Assembly: GCF_009758205.1 (NCBI RefSeq)
Contig: NZ_WRXN01000011.1
Location: forward strand, 124,001-188,000
DNA: 64,000 bases
DNA from: Chitinophaga tropicalis
GTDB lineage: Bacteria > Bacteroidota > Bacteroidia > Chitinophagales > Chitinophagaceae
Direction of reading: 5' to 3'
The number at the start of each line of letters is the position of its first letter. The stretch's first letter is position 1. Below are positions 34,458 through 41,467 of the stretch, in pieces. Position numbers and translations under genes: made by a program. The notes under the pieces were generated by a model, which was not told the DNA's origin, ran no database searches, and saw only the letters and a program-made list of their open reading frames with translations.

Positions 34458-34480
34458 AGGGGAAAAATCCCCTTTTTTTA
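34458..34480. other. GGGGA-A3-TCCCC hairpin in the leader of the caspase gene
   Basis: A short G/C stem (aggggaaaaatcccct) is followed by seven T residues on the plus strand. It lies 64-86 bp upstream of the caspase start, in the divergent intergenic region. On the plus strand it looks like a small terminator, but no plus-strand gene precedes it. On the minus strand it would be a leader hairpin next to a C/G-rich run. Confidence 0.4.
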
Positions 34481-34619
34481 TCCCCCCCGGGAGAAACCCT
34501 TCTGAGCGTGGGAGGATTTTTCCGGTATTTGATTTCCGTTGATTTTTGTAGGCAAATGAATACATAGCTTAGCACCGTAAACAATTTCTCAACCCCTTTT
34601 TTCAACAAAAAATCTATTT

Positions 34620-35090
34620 ATGCAACACCATGTAACTACAAAACCACTACCCTTTTTCTATGTAGGAAAAAAGCTTTCCGCCGACCGCATCACCCGGTTT
34701 CAAAAACAGAAACACAATCTGCTTAGTCAGGCGTTAGGTAAACCCGATACAAGATCAATCTGGTATTCAAAGGAACATTTTGTGAAGTTGCTGGAAGAGA
34801 TAGAATTTGCCGGAGGAGATGGTATCAGGATCCATTTTGGTATGTACGAAGAAGGACACCAGTTTGCAGGACAGTTATGTCTTTTGTTCACCTCCACCCG
34901 GGAAAAAATGGTAGGAAATGCCGTTACACACAGCAATGTGATATTAGAACATGAAGCTAACTATGCAGAAAGGGCATCTTTAGAAAGAGAAGTTATCCTC
35001 TTTCCCGGAGATGGTTCTGTAGAAGATATTAAAGATTTTAACTTAGGGTTACCCTGCCCTCCCCGCTGTGATGATGATTTTTATGAGTAA
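34620..35090 (+). CDS. Conserved-looking hypothetical protein
   Basis: The 156-residue soluble protein contains DTRSIWYSKEHFVKLLEEI, then GDGIRIHFGMYEEGHQFAGQLCLLFTST. It ends with LGLPCPPRCDDDFYE, a proline/cysteine tail. No signal peptide, membrane helix or enzyme motif is evident. It is divergent from the caspase gene (about 225 bp between starts) and on the same strand, 19 bp before the multi-pass membrane gene. I cannot name the family. The position suggests links to the signalling genes downstream or to the caspase cluster. Confidence 0.6.
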   Translation: MQHHVTTKPLPFFYVGKKLSADRITRFQKQKHNLLSQALGKPDTRSIWYSKEHFVKLLEEIEFAGGDGIRIHFGMYEEGHQFAGQLCLLFTSTREKMVGNAVTHSNVILEHEANYAERASLEREVILFPGDGSVEDIKDFNLGLPCPPRCDDDFYE

Positions 35091-35109
35091 CATTCCGTAA
35101 TTTGAGTGA

Positions 35110-35799
35110 ATGCCGGTTCCCTTCAGATATGAATATTTATATTTTGTCCCTCTATCGCTTAGCGCCATTTTTTGCCTGAAAAGTTTCTGGCAGAAATGGC
35201 CTAAGCCTTATAGGCTTTTCGCCATGTTAGTGATCCTGTCTTTACTAACAGAATTGTTTGCCATGGTATGGAGATGGAATATCTACAATATGTTTTCCTG
35301 GCATTTTTCGAAGAACAACTTTTGGATCTATAATTTGTTCATCATAATACGCCTTGGAATTCTATTAGCTTTTTTCCATCATATTCTGTATTCACCAGGG
35401 ATAAAAAGGGTAATATCTTTTGGAGGCTTAGCACTGATAATATTCGGATTGATCAACTATTTCTTCATCCAGGGGCCATTTCAATACAACACCTATAATG
35501 TGATCTTCTCACATATCCCAATCATCATTTTATGTCTTTATTACTTCAAACAGCTGCTACAGGAAACCAGCTTCATTATATTACAAAAAGAGCCTCTGGT
35601 CTGGATGCTCTTAGGAACATTCTTATACCATGCAGCTTCACTTCCCTTCTTAATAATGCTGGGCTTCATGAACATGCAAAAAGACTATCTGTCTTTGTTG
35701 CTATTGTTTTTACCTATTAATGATACACTAAATTTATTATTGTGTTCATGTTATTTAATAAGCTTCTTATGCAAACCTCAGCCTACGCAACCTCACTAA
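35110..35799 (+). CDS. Seven-helix-type membrane protein preceding a histidine kinase
   Basis: The 229-residue protein is largely hydrophobic, with about seven helices (for example VPLSLSAIFCLKSF, LFAMLVILSLLTELFAMVW, WIYNLFIIIRLGILLAFFHHIL, VISFGGLALIIFGLINYFF, LPINDTLNLLLCSCYLISF). No transport motif is seen. Multi-pass proteins of this size commonly precede two-component genes in Bacteroidota and are assumed to be sensors. The end overlaps the kinase gene by about 31 bp, supporting coupled translation. Confidence 0.7.
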   Translation: MPVPFRYEYLYFVPLSLSAIFCLKSFWQKWPKPYRLFAMLVILSLLTELFAMVWRWNIYNMFSWHFSKNNFWIYNLFIIIRLGILLAFFHHILYSPGIKRVISFGGLALIIFGLINYFFIQGPFQYNTYNVIFSHIPIIILCLYYFKQLLQETSFIILQKEPLVWMLLGTFLYHAASLPFLIMLGFMNMQKDYLSLLLLFLPINDTLNLLLCSCYLISFLCKPQPTQPH

Positions 35800-36590
35800 C
35801 GATCATCATATCGACTGCTACTGTTCTGGGTCTTAGCTTCGCTATCATATATTTTCTGTTCATCTATCAGCGAAAAAGATTCCGACATCAACAGGAGTTG
35901 ATGGAGTTACGCGAAACCTTTAATCAAACATTATTGCAATCCAAACTGGCTATACAGGAACAAACCCTTGATCATATCTCCAAAGAATTACATGCCAATT
36001 TTAGTCACCTGGTCTCTCTGATCAATATCAATCTTTCAGAGATACTTCCACAGATATCTGCAAACCAGCGTGAAAACATCATTGAAACAAAATCATTAGC
36101 CAAGCAGCTGATGAGCGAACTAAAAGCGCTGAGTGCGAACCTGAATACAGATCATATCATTCACATCGGCTTTATAAAAGCATTAGATAATGAATTGAGC
36201 CGACTGTCCAAAACCAGGAAGTATGAAACAGTTGTCACCCGGGCAGGTGAAGAATACCGGATGCTGCCGGAACATGAAATTATTCTCTTCCGGCTTTGCC
36301 AGGAGGTATTGAATAATGTTGTGAAGTATTCAAAAGCGTCCAGGATCTCTACATTACTTTCCTTCCTGCCGGACCGGTTCTCACTGACCATTGCTGATAA
36401 TGGGTCAGGGTTCAATGTTCAGGAAGCATTACAGCAGAGCGGCGACAAACAAAGTACAGGACTGTTAAACATGCGGAAAAGGGCAGCCCTTATTAATGCG
36501 GAATTCAATATTGTAAGTACCTTTGGTGAAGGAACTGTAGTAACGATAGATATACCTCACCCCGAAATACTTAAATCACTCCCGATATGA
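35769..36590 (+). CDS. NarL-type sensor histidine kinase
   Basis: From the ATG at 35769 the protein has 273 residues; a GTG at 35742 would add nine. One N-terminal membrane helix (about 9-33) is followed by a dimerisation helix with the phospho-acceptor pattern LDHISKELHANFSHLVSL (ELH box). A GHKL ATPase domain follows, with N-box EVLNNVVKYSKA and G-box IADNGSGFNV, then GLLNMRKRAALI. There is no extracellular sensor, so input probably comes through the seven-helix protein encoded just before it. The response regulator gene overlaps by 4 bp. Confidence 0.88.
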   Translation: MQTSAYATSLTIIISTATVLGLSFAIIYFLFIYQRKRFRHQQELMELRETFNQTLLQSKLAIQEQTLDHISKELHANFSHLVSLININLSEILPQISANQRENIIETKSLAKQLMSELKALSANLNTDHIIHIGFIKALDNELSRLSKTRKYETVVTRAGEEYRMLPEHEIILFRLCQEVLNNVVKYSKASRISTLLSFLPDRFSLTIADNGSGFNVQEALQQSGDKQSTGLLNMRKRAALINAEFNIVSTFGEGTVVTIDIPHPEILKSLPI

Positions 36591-37255
36591 AAAGCGCCAC
36601 CCCAAAACTCAATATTGCACTGGTAGATGATCACAACCTCTTCCGTAAAGGCCTGATCAAACTTATTAACCTCGGCGACACACAAAATAAGTACAACATC
36701 CTGTTTGAAGCAGAGAATGGTGGCGGGCTGAAAGAGAAAATGAAAGAGCCACCGTTTCCTGATATTATTCTGATGGATATTGAGATGCCGGATATTGACG
36801 GTTTTGAAGCAGTAGATTGGCTACAGCGTACACACCCTTCCATCAAAATCCTGGTAGTTTCAATGGTTGAATCAGAAGATAAAATCCTACGTATGCTGCG
36901 TTTAGGAGTAAAGGGTTATCTTTCGAAGGACATAGAAGTAGAAGATATGCACCAGGCATTGGAAACAGTTGCAAATAATGGATTTTATTATTCTGACATC
37001 GCTACGGAGGTCCTTAACCAGAACCTGAATGGTGTTGTCAAGCCCAGTCATCCGTCAGCCAATCTATCAGAAAATGAGCGGGAGTTCCTTAAATTGGTTA
37101 TTACAGATATGACCTATTATCAGATTGCGGATAAGATGAACCTGAGCCCTAAAACAATAGATGGGTACAGGGAGGCGCTATTTCAGCGGTTAAAGGTAAA
37201 GAACAGGACTACATTGGCGGTATATGCGATAAAACATGGGATTGTGAGATTGTGA
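36587..37255 (+). CDS. NarL/FixJ family response regulator
   Basis: The 222-residue protein has a receiver domain with the phospho-Asp in DIILMDIEMPD, the switch residues LVVSMVES, and Lys in KGYLSKDIE. A C-terminal LuxR-type helix-turn-helix follows (about residues 155-215: LSENEREFLKLVITDMTYYQIADKM and SPKTIDGYREALFQRL). It forms a pair with the overlapping kinase gene and probably controls nearby genes. A terminator follows at 37277. Confidence 0.95.
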   Translation: MKSATPKLNIALVDDHNLFRKGLIKLINLGDTQNKYNILFEAENGGGLKEKMKEPPFPDIILMDIEMPDIDGFEAVDWLQRTHPSIKILVVSMVESEDKILRMLRLGVKGYLSKDIEVEDMHQALETVANNGFYYSDIATEVLNQNLNGVVKPSHPSANLSENEREFLKLVITDMTYYQIADKMNLSPKTIDGYREALFQRLKVKNRTTLAVYAIKHGIVRL

Positions 37256-37276
37256 AGGTATATAGCGTACCTAAAT

Positions 37277-37314
37277 AAAAAGGTGTCTCAATTATTTCTG
37301 AGACACCTTTTTTA
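37277..37314 (+). terminator. Intrinsic terminator after the two-component operon
   Basis: A perfect 10-bp stem (aggtgtctca / tgagacacct) with an 8-nt loop, preceded by A5 and followed by T6. The rest of the gap to 37555 is A/T-rich, with no other signal that I can see. Confidence 0.85.
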
Positions 37315-37555
37315 TTTAAACCCAAAACTTATATCTCCGGAAATATCTCATAAATATAAAGACTGGAATTATATTAATTTATACATTAAAACACTAATTT
37401 GTAGCCGTATACAAAAACATTATTATCGAAAAATGTAGCTTTCAGTAGAAGATTCCGATAAATAAATACAGAGATCGGTTTGACGAAACTAATCACTTCC
37501 ATCACGACAGCTAAGCAGCCAGGGGGCAATAAATGAAAAATCCTAAATTATCTCT

Positions 37556-37957
37556 ATGAAACTACGTTTTAACTACATATACGTCATCCTGACGATACTG
37601 ATTTTTATAACCGAAGTCCTTATCGCCATTTATCTGCACGATGGCTTTATCCGTCCTTACGTCGGGGATTTCCTGGTAGTTATCCTGATATACTGTTTTG
37701 TACGCAGCTTCCTTCAGGCACCCGTGATACCAGTAGCATTGGCAGTGCTGGCATTTTCATACCTCGTAGAAATCATGCAGTATTTTAACCTGGTAAAGCT
37801 GATCGGGCTTGAACATTCGCGGATAGCCAATATTGTTATTGGCAATTATTTCACCTGGACAGACATACTTTCTTACACGCTAGGCATTGGCTTCACTATA
37901 TTGATAGAAAAGATAAAACCATTTGCTACAATCAATACCTCTCACAAAGTTCAATAA
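37556..37957 (+). CDS. DUF2809 family membrane protein
   Basis: The 133-residue protein has four hydrophobic helices (about residues 7-27, 36-52, 57-78 and 100-118). Helix 3 and the following loop read YLVEIMQYFNLVKLIGL, and the end of the protein carries FTWTDILSYTLGIGFTILIE. This matches DUF2809, in which the conserved Glu-x-x-Gln and Trp-x-Asp positions are typical. The function is unknown. It stands alone between the two-component operon and the convergent map gene. Confidence 0.85.
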   Translation: MKLRFNYIYVILTILIFITEVLIAIYLHDGFIRPYVGDFLVVILIYCFVRSFLQAPVIPVALAVLAFSYLVEIMQYFNLVKLIGLEHSRIANIVIGNYFTWTDILSYTLGIGFTILIEKIKPFATINTSHKVQ

Positions 37958-38012
37958 GACTCTGAAAAGGGCTCTGACATAGGTAAGTCTGGGCCAACTG
38001 GAGTCCTAAACT

Positions 38013-38777
38013 TTAATTAAATATTCCGTTCACTTCCGTTAGTATTATAGGCTTTCCATCGGTAACGACAATGGTATGCTCATGTTGTGCCATATACCCT
38101 CCCCTGTCGCCTACCATCGTCCATCCGTCATTGAGCTCAACTGCATAGTTAGATGACGTTGAAATAAACGTTTCTATTGCTACGACTGAATTCTTCCTGA
38201 ATCTCCTTTGGTCAAAACGGTTTTTATAATTCAACAGCTGATCAGGATCTTCATGAAGTCCCCGGCCAATTCCATGTCCACCAAGGTTCTTAATAACCTT
38301 GTAACCATGCTTCTTAGCTTCTGTTTCCATAAGATGGCCAATATCTGCTATCTTTACCCCTCCCTTTATGTTACTGATTGCTTTACGCAGGATCTCTTTG
38401 GAAGCGTTGACTAATTTTTGATGTTGATTCACATCTTCTCCAAGAACAAAGGAACCTCCATTATCGGCCCAGAATCCGGCAAGTTCTGCAGAAACATCAA
38501 TATTTATCAGGTCTCCCTCTTTTAAAATGCGCCTATCCGTAGGAATTCCGTGACAAAACTCATTATCGACACTTATGCATGTCCAGCCCGGGAATCCGTA
38601 TGTCAGATATGGCGCTGATTTTGCACCAAAGTCCGATAGGATCTTAGCTCCAAATTCATCAAGCTCTTTTGTGCTCATACCGGGTTGGGCATAATTAATC
38701 ATCTCCTTTAAGGTGTATGCAACAGCTTCACTTGCTTTTTGCATTCCCACTAATTCCGATTCTTTTGTTATTGACAT
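38013..38777 (-). CDS. map: Type I methionine aminopeptidase
   Basis: The 254-residue protein shows the metal-ligand set of the family. EFCHGIPTDRRILKEGDLINIDVS carries the catalytic His and first Asp. Next is GFWADNGGSF (second Asp), then NLGGHGIGRGLHEDP (His) and AIETFIS (Glu), with a final Glu in QHEHTIVV. It removes the initiator Met from new proteins. Bacteroidota also carry a ribosomal-operon map, so this isolated copy in accessory DNA may be a second paralogue. No neighbouring translation gene is present. Confidence 0.93.
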   Translation of the reverse strand: MSITKESELVGMQKASEAVAYTLKEMINYAQPGMSTKELDEFGAKILSDFGAKSAPYLTYGFPGWTCISVDNEFCHGIPTDRRILKEGDLINIDVSAELAGFWADNGGSFVLGEDVNQHQKLVNASKEILRKAISNIKGGVKIADIGHLMETEAKKHGYKVIKNLGGHGIGRGLHEDPDQLLNYKNRFDQRRFRKNSVVAIETFISTSSNYAVELNDGWTMVGDRGGYMAQHEHTIVVTDGKPIILTEVNGIFN

Positions 38778-38954
38778 ATTTTTCTTTTTCGGGTATTCTG
38801 AAATATTAACTTTATAGTCTCCGCCTAATACTAAGTTATAAAAAAGCTCTTAAAGATGGGCTTCCCCTTTTAATATCAAGATCAGGCAAATATCTAACCA
38901 ATTATTCTTCTGAAGAAATTTACGTAAAATAGCAGAAACATAGACATTTGCAAT

Positions 38955-39665
38955 ATGAGAAATTCAATCCTTAAGACAGTGGTTCTATTGTCGTTCTTAA
39001 GTTGCAATTATTCTTCTAAAAACCAGACCGGCAAACTTATAACAATTAAACATGTATCTGTTGCTAAGATCCCGATGGTCTGTGAGCGGGATAATAGTTC
39101 ATTCTTAAATCTTACAGATTCCCTTCTTTTCCAATCAAAGCTATGGCCCGAGGCAATTAAAATTATTCAGGATTCAATTCAATACTATTATCGCACAGAT
39201 AGCATCGTATCAAATAGTGCGCTGATCGATGAAATTATTTTCCAAAAAGAATTTTTAGAAAAATTTGATAAAACGAAGAATGTAGATAGTTTGAAATTAG
39301 TTATCAGCAGGAACTTTGACAATATGGCTTTCGATAGTTACGGGTTAATGTCTTCAGGCGATACAAAATTAATTATGTCAACCACATATAACGATTTTTG
39401 GGAGATAAAGAATCAACTGGTAAAAGTTGAAGAAGATACAGCAACAAAAAAGCTGTTTTTTGTAACAAAAAATGGGAAGAAAATAAGTTTCAGTGATGTT
39501 GTTCCATTAAGAAACTATATCTCTGATATCCGGTTTAAAGAACAGTTAATAGTCTATTACGCCAACAAGAGAGTTGATTCAGTCTCAGTATCCTCGCCTA
39601 AAGTAGAAGATGCCTCACATTTAACCCGGCTTGCCGAAAGCCTGCAGGAAGCGAAATCACTTTAA
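38955..39665 (+). CDS. Unknown lipoprotein in AT-rich DNA
   Basis: The 236-residue protein has a lipoprotein signal with Cys17 (LSFLSCNYSS). A mixed soluble sequence rich in Ser, Asp, Lys and Ile follows, for example VDSLKLVISRNFDNMAFD. No domain is recognised. The gene is noticeably more A/T-rich than the core genes to the right, and it lies just before a split small gene and a tRNA-bounded island, so recent acquisition is likely. Adjacent stops and the short gap to 39727 suggest that the next gene could be cotranscribed. Confidence 0.6.
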   Translation: MRNSILKTVVLLSFLSCNYSSKNQTGKLITIKHVSVAKIPMVCERDNSSFLNLTDSLLFQSKLWPEAIKIIQDSIQYYYRTDSIVSNSALIDEIIFQKEFLEKFDKTKNVDSLKLVISRNFDNMAFDSYGLMSSGDTKLIMSTTYNDFWEIKNQLVKVEEDTATKKLFFVTKNGKKISFSDVVPLRNYISDIRFKEQLIVYYANKRVDSVSVSSPKVEDASHLTRLAESLQEAKSL

Positions 39666-39726
39666 GATCACTAAAAGTACATTACTTAAATCCGGAAAAC
39701 AGCATAGAAAGAAAGTACAAAATATT

Positions 39727-40100
39727 ATGAATAGCCAAAGAGATAAAAGTAAAATAATAACCTATCCGCCAGAGACCTTAAGAACTTTTAGCGTGCAAGA
39801 GTATCAGTGGATAGATAATCTGAATTTCACCATTAATCCGGAAGAGTGTTTAAAAACACGGAGGAATATATCAGTATAGCAAGGGAAATATTTTTGGATG
39901 CGGGCTGGGACGGTGACGGGAAAATAGAACTCATGTGGATTCCTCCTTTTATGTTGCAGCGTAGTCTGACGGGGGAACTTACAGCAGGAATTACGATCTG
40001 GCATGTTAAACAATTAGAAGATGGCGTATCCTGGCTTTTATCACCAAATAGAATTAACATGTTCAACCTGGTCCGGAATCGTGTCTCACTTAATGAATAG
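39727..40100 (+). pseudogene. Small gene split at a -1 slippery heptamer
   Basis: From ATG 39727 the zero frame runs KIITYPPETLRTFSVQEYQW...INPEECL and meets TAG at 39877. In the -1 frame, the sequence from about 39849 continues without a stop as NTEEYISIAREIFLDAGWD ... IELMWIPPFML ... NRVSLNE to 40100. The two frames meet exactly at T TTA AAA (39849-39855), which in the zero frame is the classic X XXY YYZ pattern. Slippage there would give one protein of about 124 residues. It may be a programmed -1 frameshift or an indel in the A5 run that killed the gene. The family is unknown. Confidence 0.55.
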
Positions 40101-40123
40101 TTTGAAGAAATTCCGACCAAAAC

Positions 40124-40158
40124 AAAAAGGCTTTTAGAGAAGTTCTCTAAAAGCCTTT
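40124..40158 (-). terminator. Hairpin left of the island, possible displaced tRNA terminator
   Basis: A perfect 15-bp inverted repeat (aaaggcttttagaga / tctctaaaagccttt) with a 3-nt loop, followed on the minus strand by T5. It resembles the terminator at 41276-41307, which now follows the tRNA gene, and lies just outside the left copy of the 14-bp tRNA-end repeat. Confidence 0.65.
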
Positions 40159-40165
40159 GCCATCT

Positions 40166-40179
40166 TGTAGCGAGAAAGG
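40166..40179. repeat. Left att-like repeat: copy of the tRNA-Met 3' end
   Basis: TGTAGCGAGAAAGG is identical to 41314-41327, which spans the 3' terminus of the tRNA-Met gene. The copies are 1148 bp apart and bracket the RhuM/Fic gene. This is the structure expected from integration of a mobile element into the tRNA 3' end. Confidence 0.6.
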
Positions 40180-40266
40180 AAGAACTATCCAACCTGTTAG
40201 TGAAGGATATAGAAACTTTTAACCACCTCTAGCTATGGATATGCTACCTTCATAGTAATAAGATAA

Positions 40267-41265
40267 ATGATAATGGAAAATAATCAGATAGTTATTTATC
40301 AGACATCCGATGGGGAGACATCTATAGATGTTACTCTTGATCAGGATACTGTTTGGCTCTCTCAAAATCAGATGGCTGAATTATTTCAAAGCAGCAAACA
40401 GAACATTAGCTTACACATAAATAATATTTTCAATGAAGGAGAACTTGAAAGAAATGCAACTGTCAAGGAATCCTTGACAGTTCAAAATGAAGGCAAAAGA
40501 GCCATTAAGCGTAAGATTGATCAGTATTCATTGGATGTAATTATTTCAGTAGGATATCGGGTTAAATCCAAACGAGGCATTCAGTTTCGTATATGGGCCA
40601 GCAAAGTGCTAAAAGAATATCTGATTAAAGGCTATGCCTTGAACGAAAAGCGTCTGCACGAACAAAAACAGCAATTCGAAGCACTAAAACAAACAGTGCG
40701 ACTAATGGGCAATATTGCAGGCACGCAGGAATTATCAACTAATGAAGCTACGGGATTATTAAAAGTTATTACAGACTATACTTATGCGCTGGATGTTTTA
40801 GATAAATACGACCATCGCAATTTGAAAATTGAAGCTATCCATCTCCATGAATCTTTTGTCTTCACCTATGAAGAAGCAACAAAAGCTATTTATGGGCTAA
40901 GAAATAAATTTGGAGGAAGTAATTTATTTGGAAATGAAAAAGATGAATCTTTCCGAAGTTCTATCTCAACAATTTATCAATCTTTTGGAGGACAAGAGTT
41001 ATATCCTAGTATTGAAGAGAAGGCCGCACATCTCTTATATTTCGTTGTAAAGAACCATTCTTTTTCAGATGGGAATAAGAGAATCGCCGCTTTCCTGTTC
41101 GTATGGTTTCTTGAGAAGAATAATATTCTTTATCGGGAGAATGGATCTAAACGTATTGCAGATAATGCGTTAGTAGCACTTACGCTTATGATTGCCGAAA
41201 GTAAACCAGATGAAAAAGATATAATTGTGCAGGTGGTTGTTAACTTAATAAATGGTTACAACTAA
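40267..41265 (+). CDS. RhuM family protein with C-terminal Fic/Doc domain
   Basis: The 332-residue protein has the RhuM virulence-type N-terminus (TVWLSQNQMAELFQSSKQNI, a helix-turn-helix-like region, then SLDVIISVGYRVKSKRG). A Fic/Doc domain at about 190-325 has the active-site loop HSFSDGNKRIAAFLF near residues 264-278 (HxFxDGNKR). Fic/Doc enzymes transfer AMP or phosphate to target proteins. RhuM-Fic proteins travel with mobile elements and may be toxins or anti-phage factors. No antitoxin gene is visible. It is the only gene between two tRNA-end repeats. The second ATG at 40273 is an equally good start. Confidence 0.92.
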   Translation: MIMENNQIVIYQTSDGETSIDVTLDQDTVWLSQNQMAELFQSSKQNISLHINNIFNEGELERNATVKESLTVQNEGKRAIKRKIDQYSLDVIISVGYRVKSKRGIQFRIWASKVLKEYLIKGYALNEKRLHEQKQQFEALKQTVRLMGNIAGTQELSTNEATGLLKVITDYTYALDVLDKYDHRNLKIEAIHLHESFVFTYEEATKAIYGLRNKFGGSNLFGNEKDESFRSSISTIYQSFGGQELYPSIEEKAAHLLYFVVKNHSFSDGNKRIAAFLFVWFLEKNNILYRENGSKRIADNALVALTLMIAESKPDEKDIIVQVVVNLINGYN

Positions 41266-41275
41266 TATTCCCAAC

Positions 41276-41307
41276 AAAAAGGCCTTCAGCAATGCTGAAA
41301 GCCTTTT
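41276..41307 (-). terminator. Terminator downstream of the tRNA-Met gene
   Basis: A 14-bp stem with one mismatch (aaaaggccttcagc / gctgaaagcctttt) has T5 following on the minus strand. It sits 8 bp past the tRNA 3' end and also follows the convergent Fic gene. Confidence 0.7.
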
Positions 41308-41313
41308 CTATTC

Positions 41314-41327
41314 TGTAGCGAGAAAGG
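41314..41327. repeat. Right att-like repeat within the tRNA-Met 3' end
   Basis: This is the second copy of TGTAGCGAGAAAGG. It covers the discriminator base, the 3' acceptor strand and the start of the T-arm of the tRNA gene. Confidence 0.6.
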
Positions 41328-41389
41328 GAGTTGAACCCTTGACCTCAGGGTTATGAATCCTGCGCTCTAACCGCCTGAGCTACCTCGCC
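41316..41389 (-). tRNA. tRNA-Met (CAT anticodon)
   Basis: The minus strand folds as a 74-nt cloverleaf. The acceptor is GGCGAGG / TCTCGCT with G-U at the first and seventh pairs, and the D-arm is GCTC/GAGC. The anticodon stem-loop is CAGGA-TTCATAA-CCCTG with anticodon CAT, and the T-arm is AAGGG-TTCAACT-CCCTT. CCA is not encoded. Position 1 and the stem exclude the initiator type; elongator tRNA-Met is likely, although an Ile2 (lysidine) tRNA cannot be ruled out by eye. Confidence 0.9.
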
Positions 41390-41467
41390 ATAACCACGTC
41401 TTGTTCAAAACGGGAGTGCAAAGATAATCGGAAAATCCTAAAAGCCAAAAGTTAAACACAAAAACTT

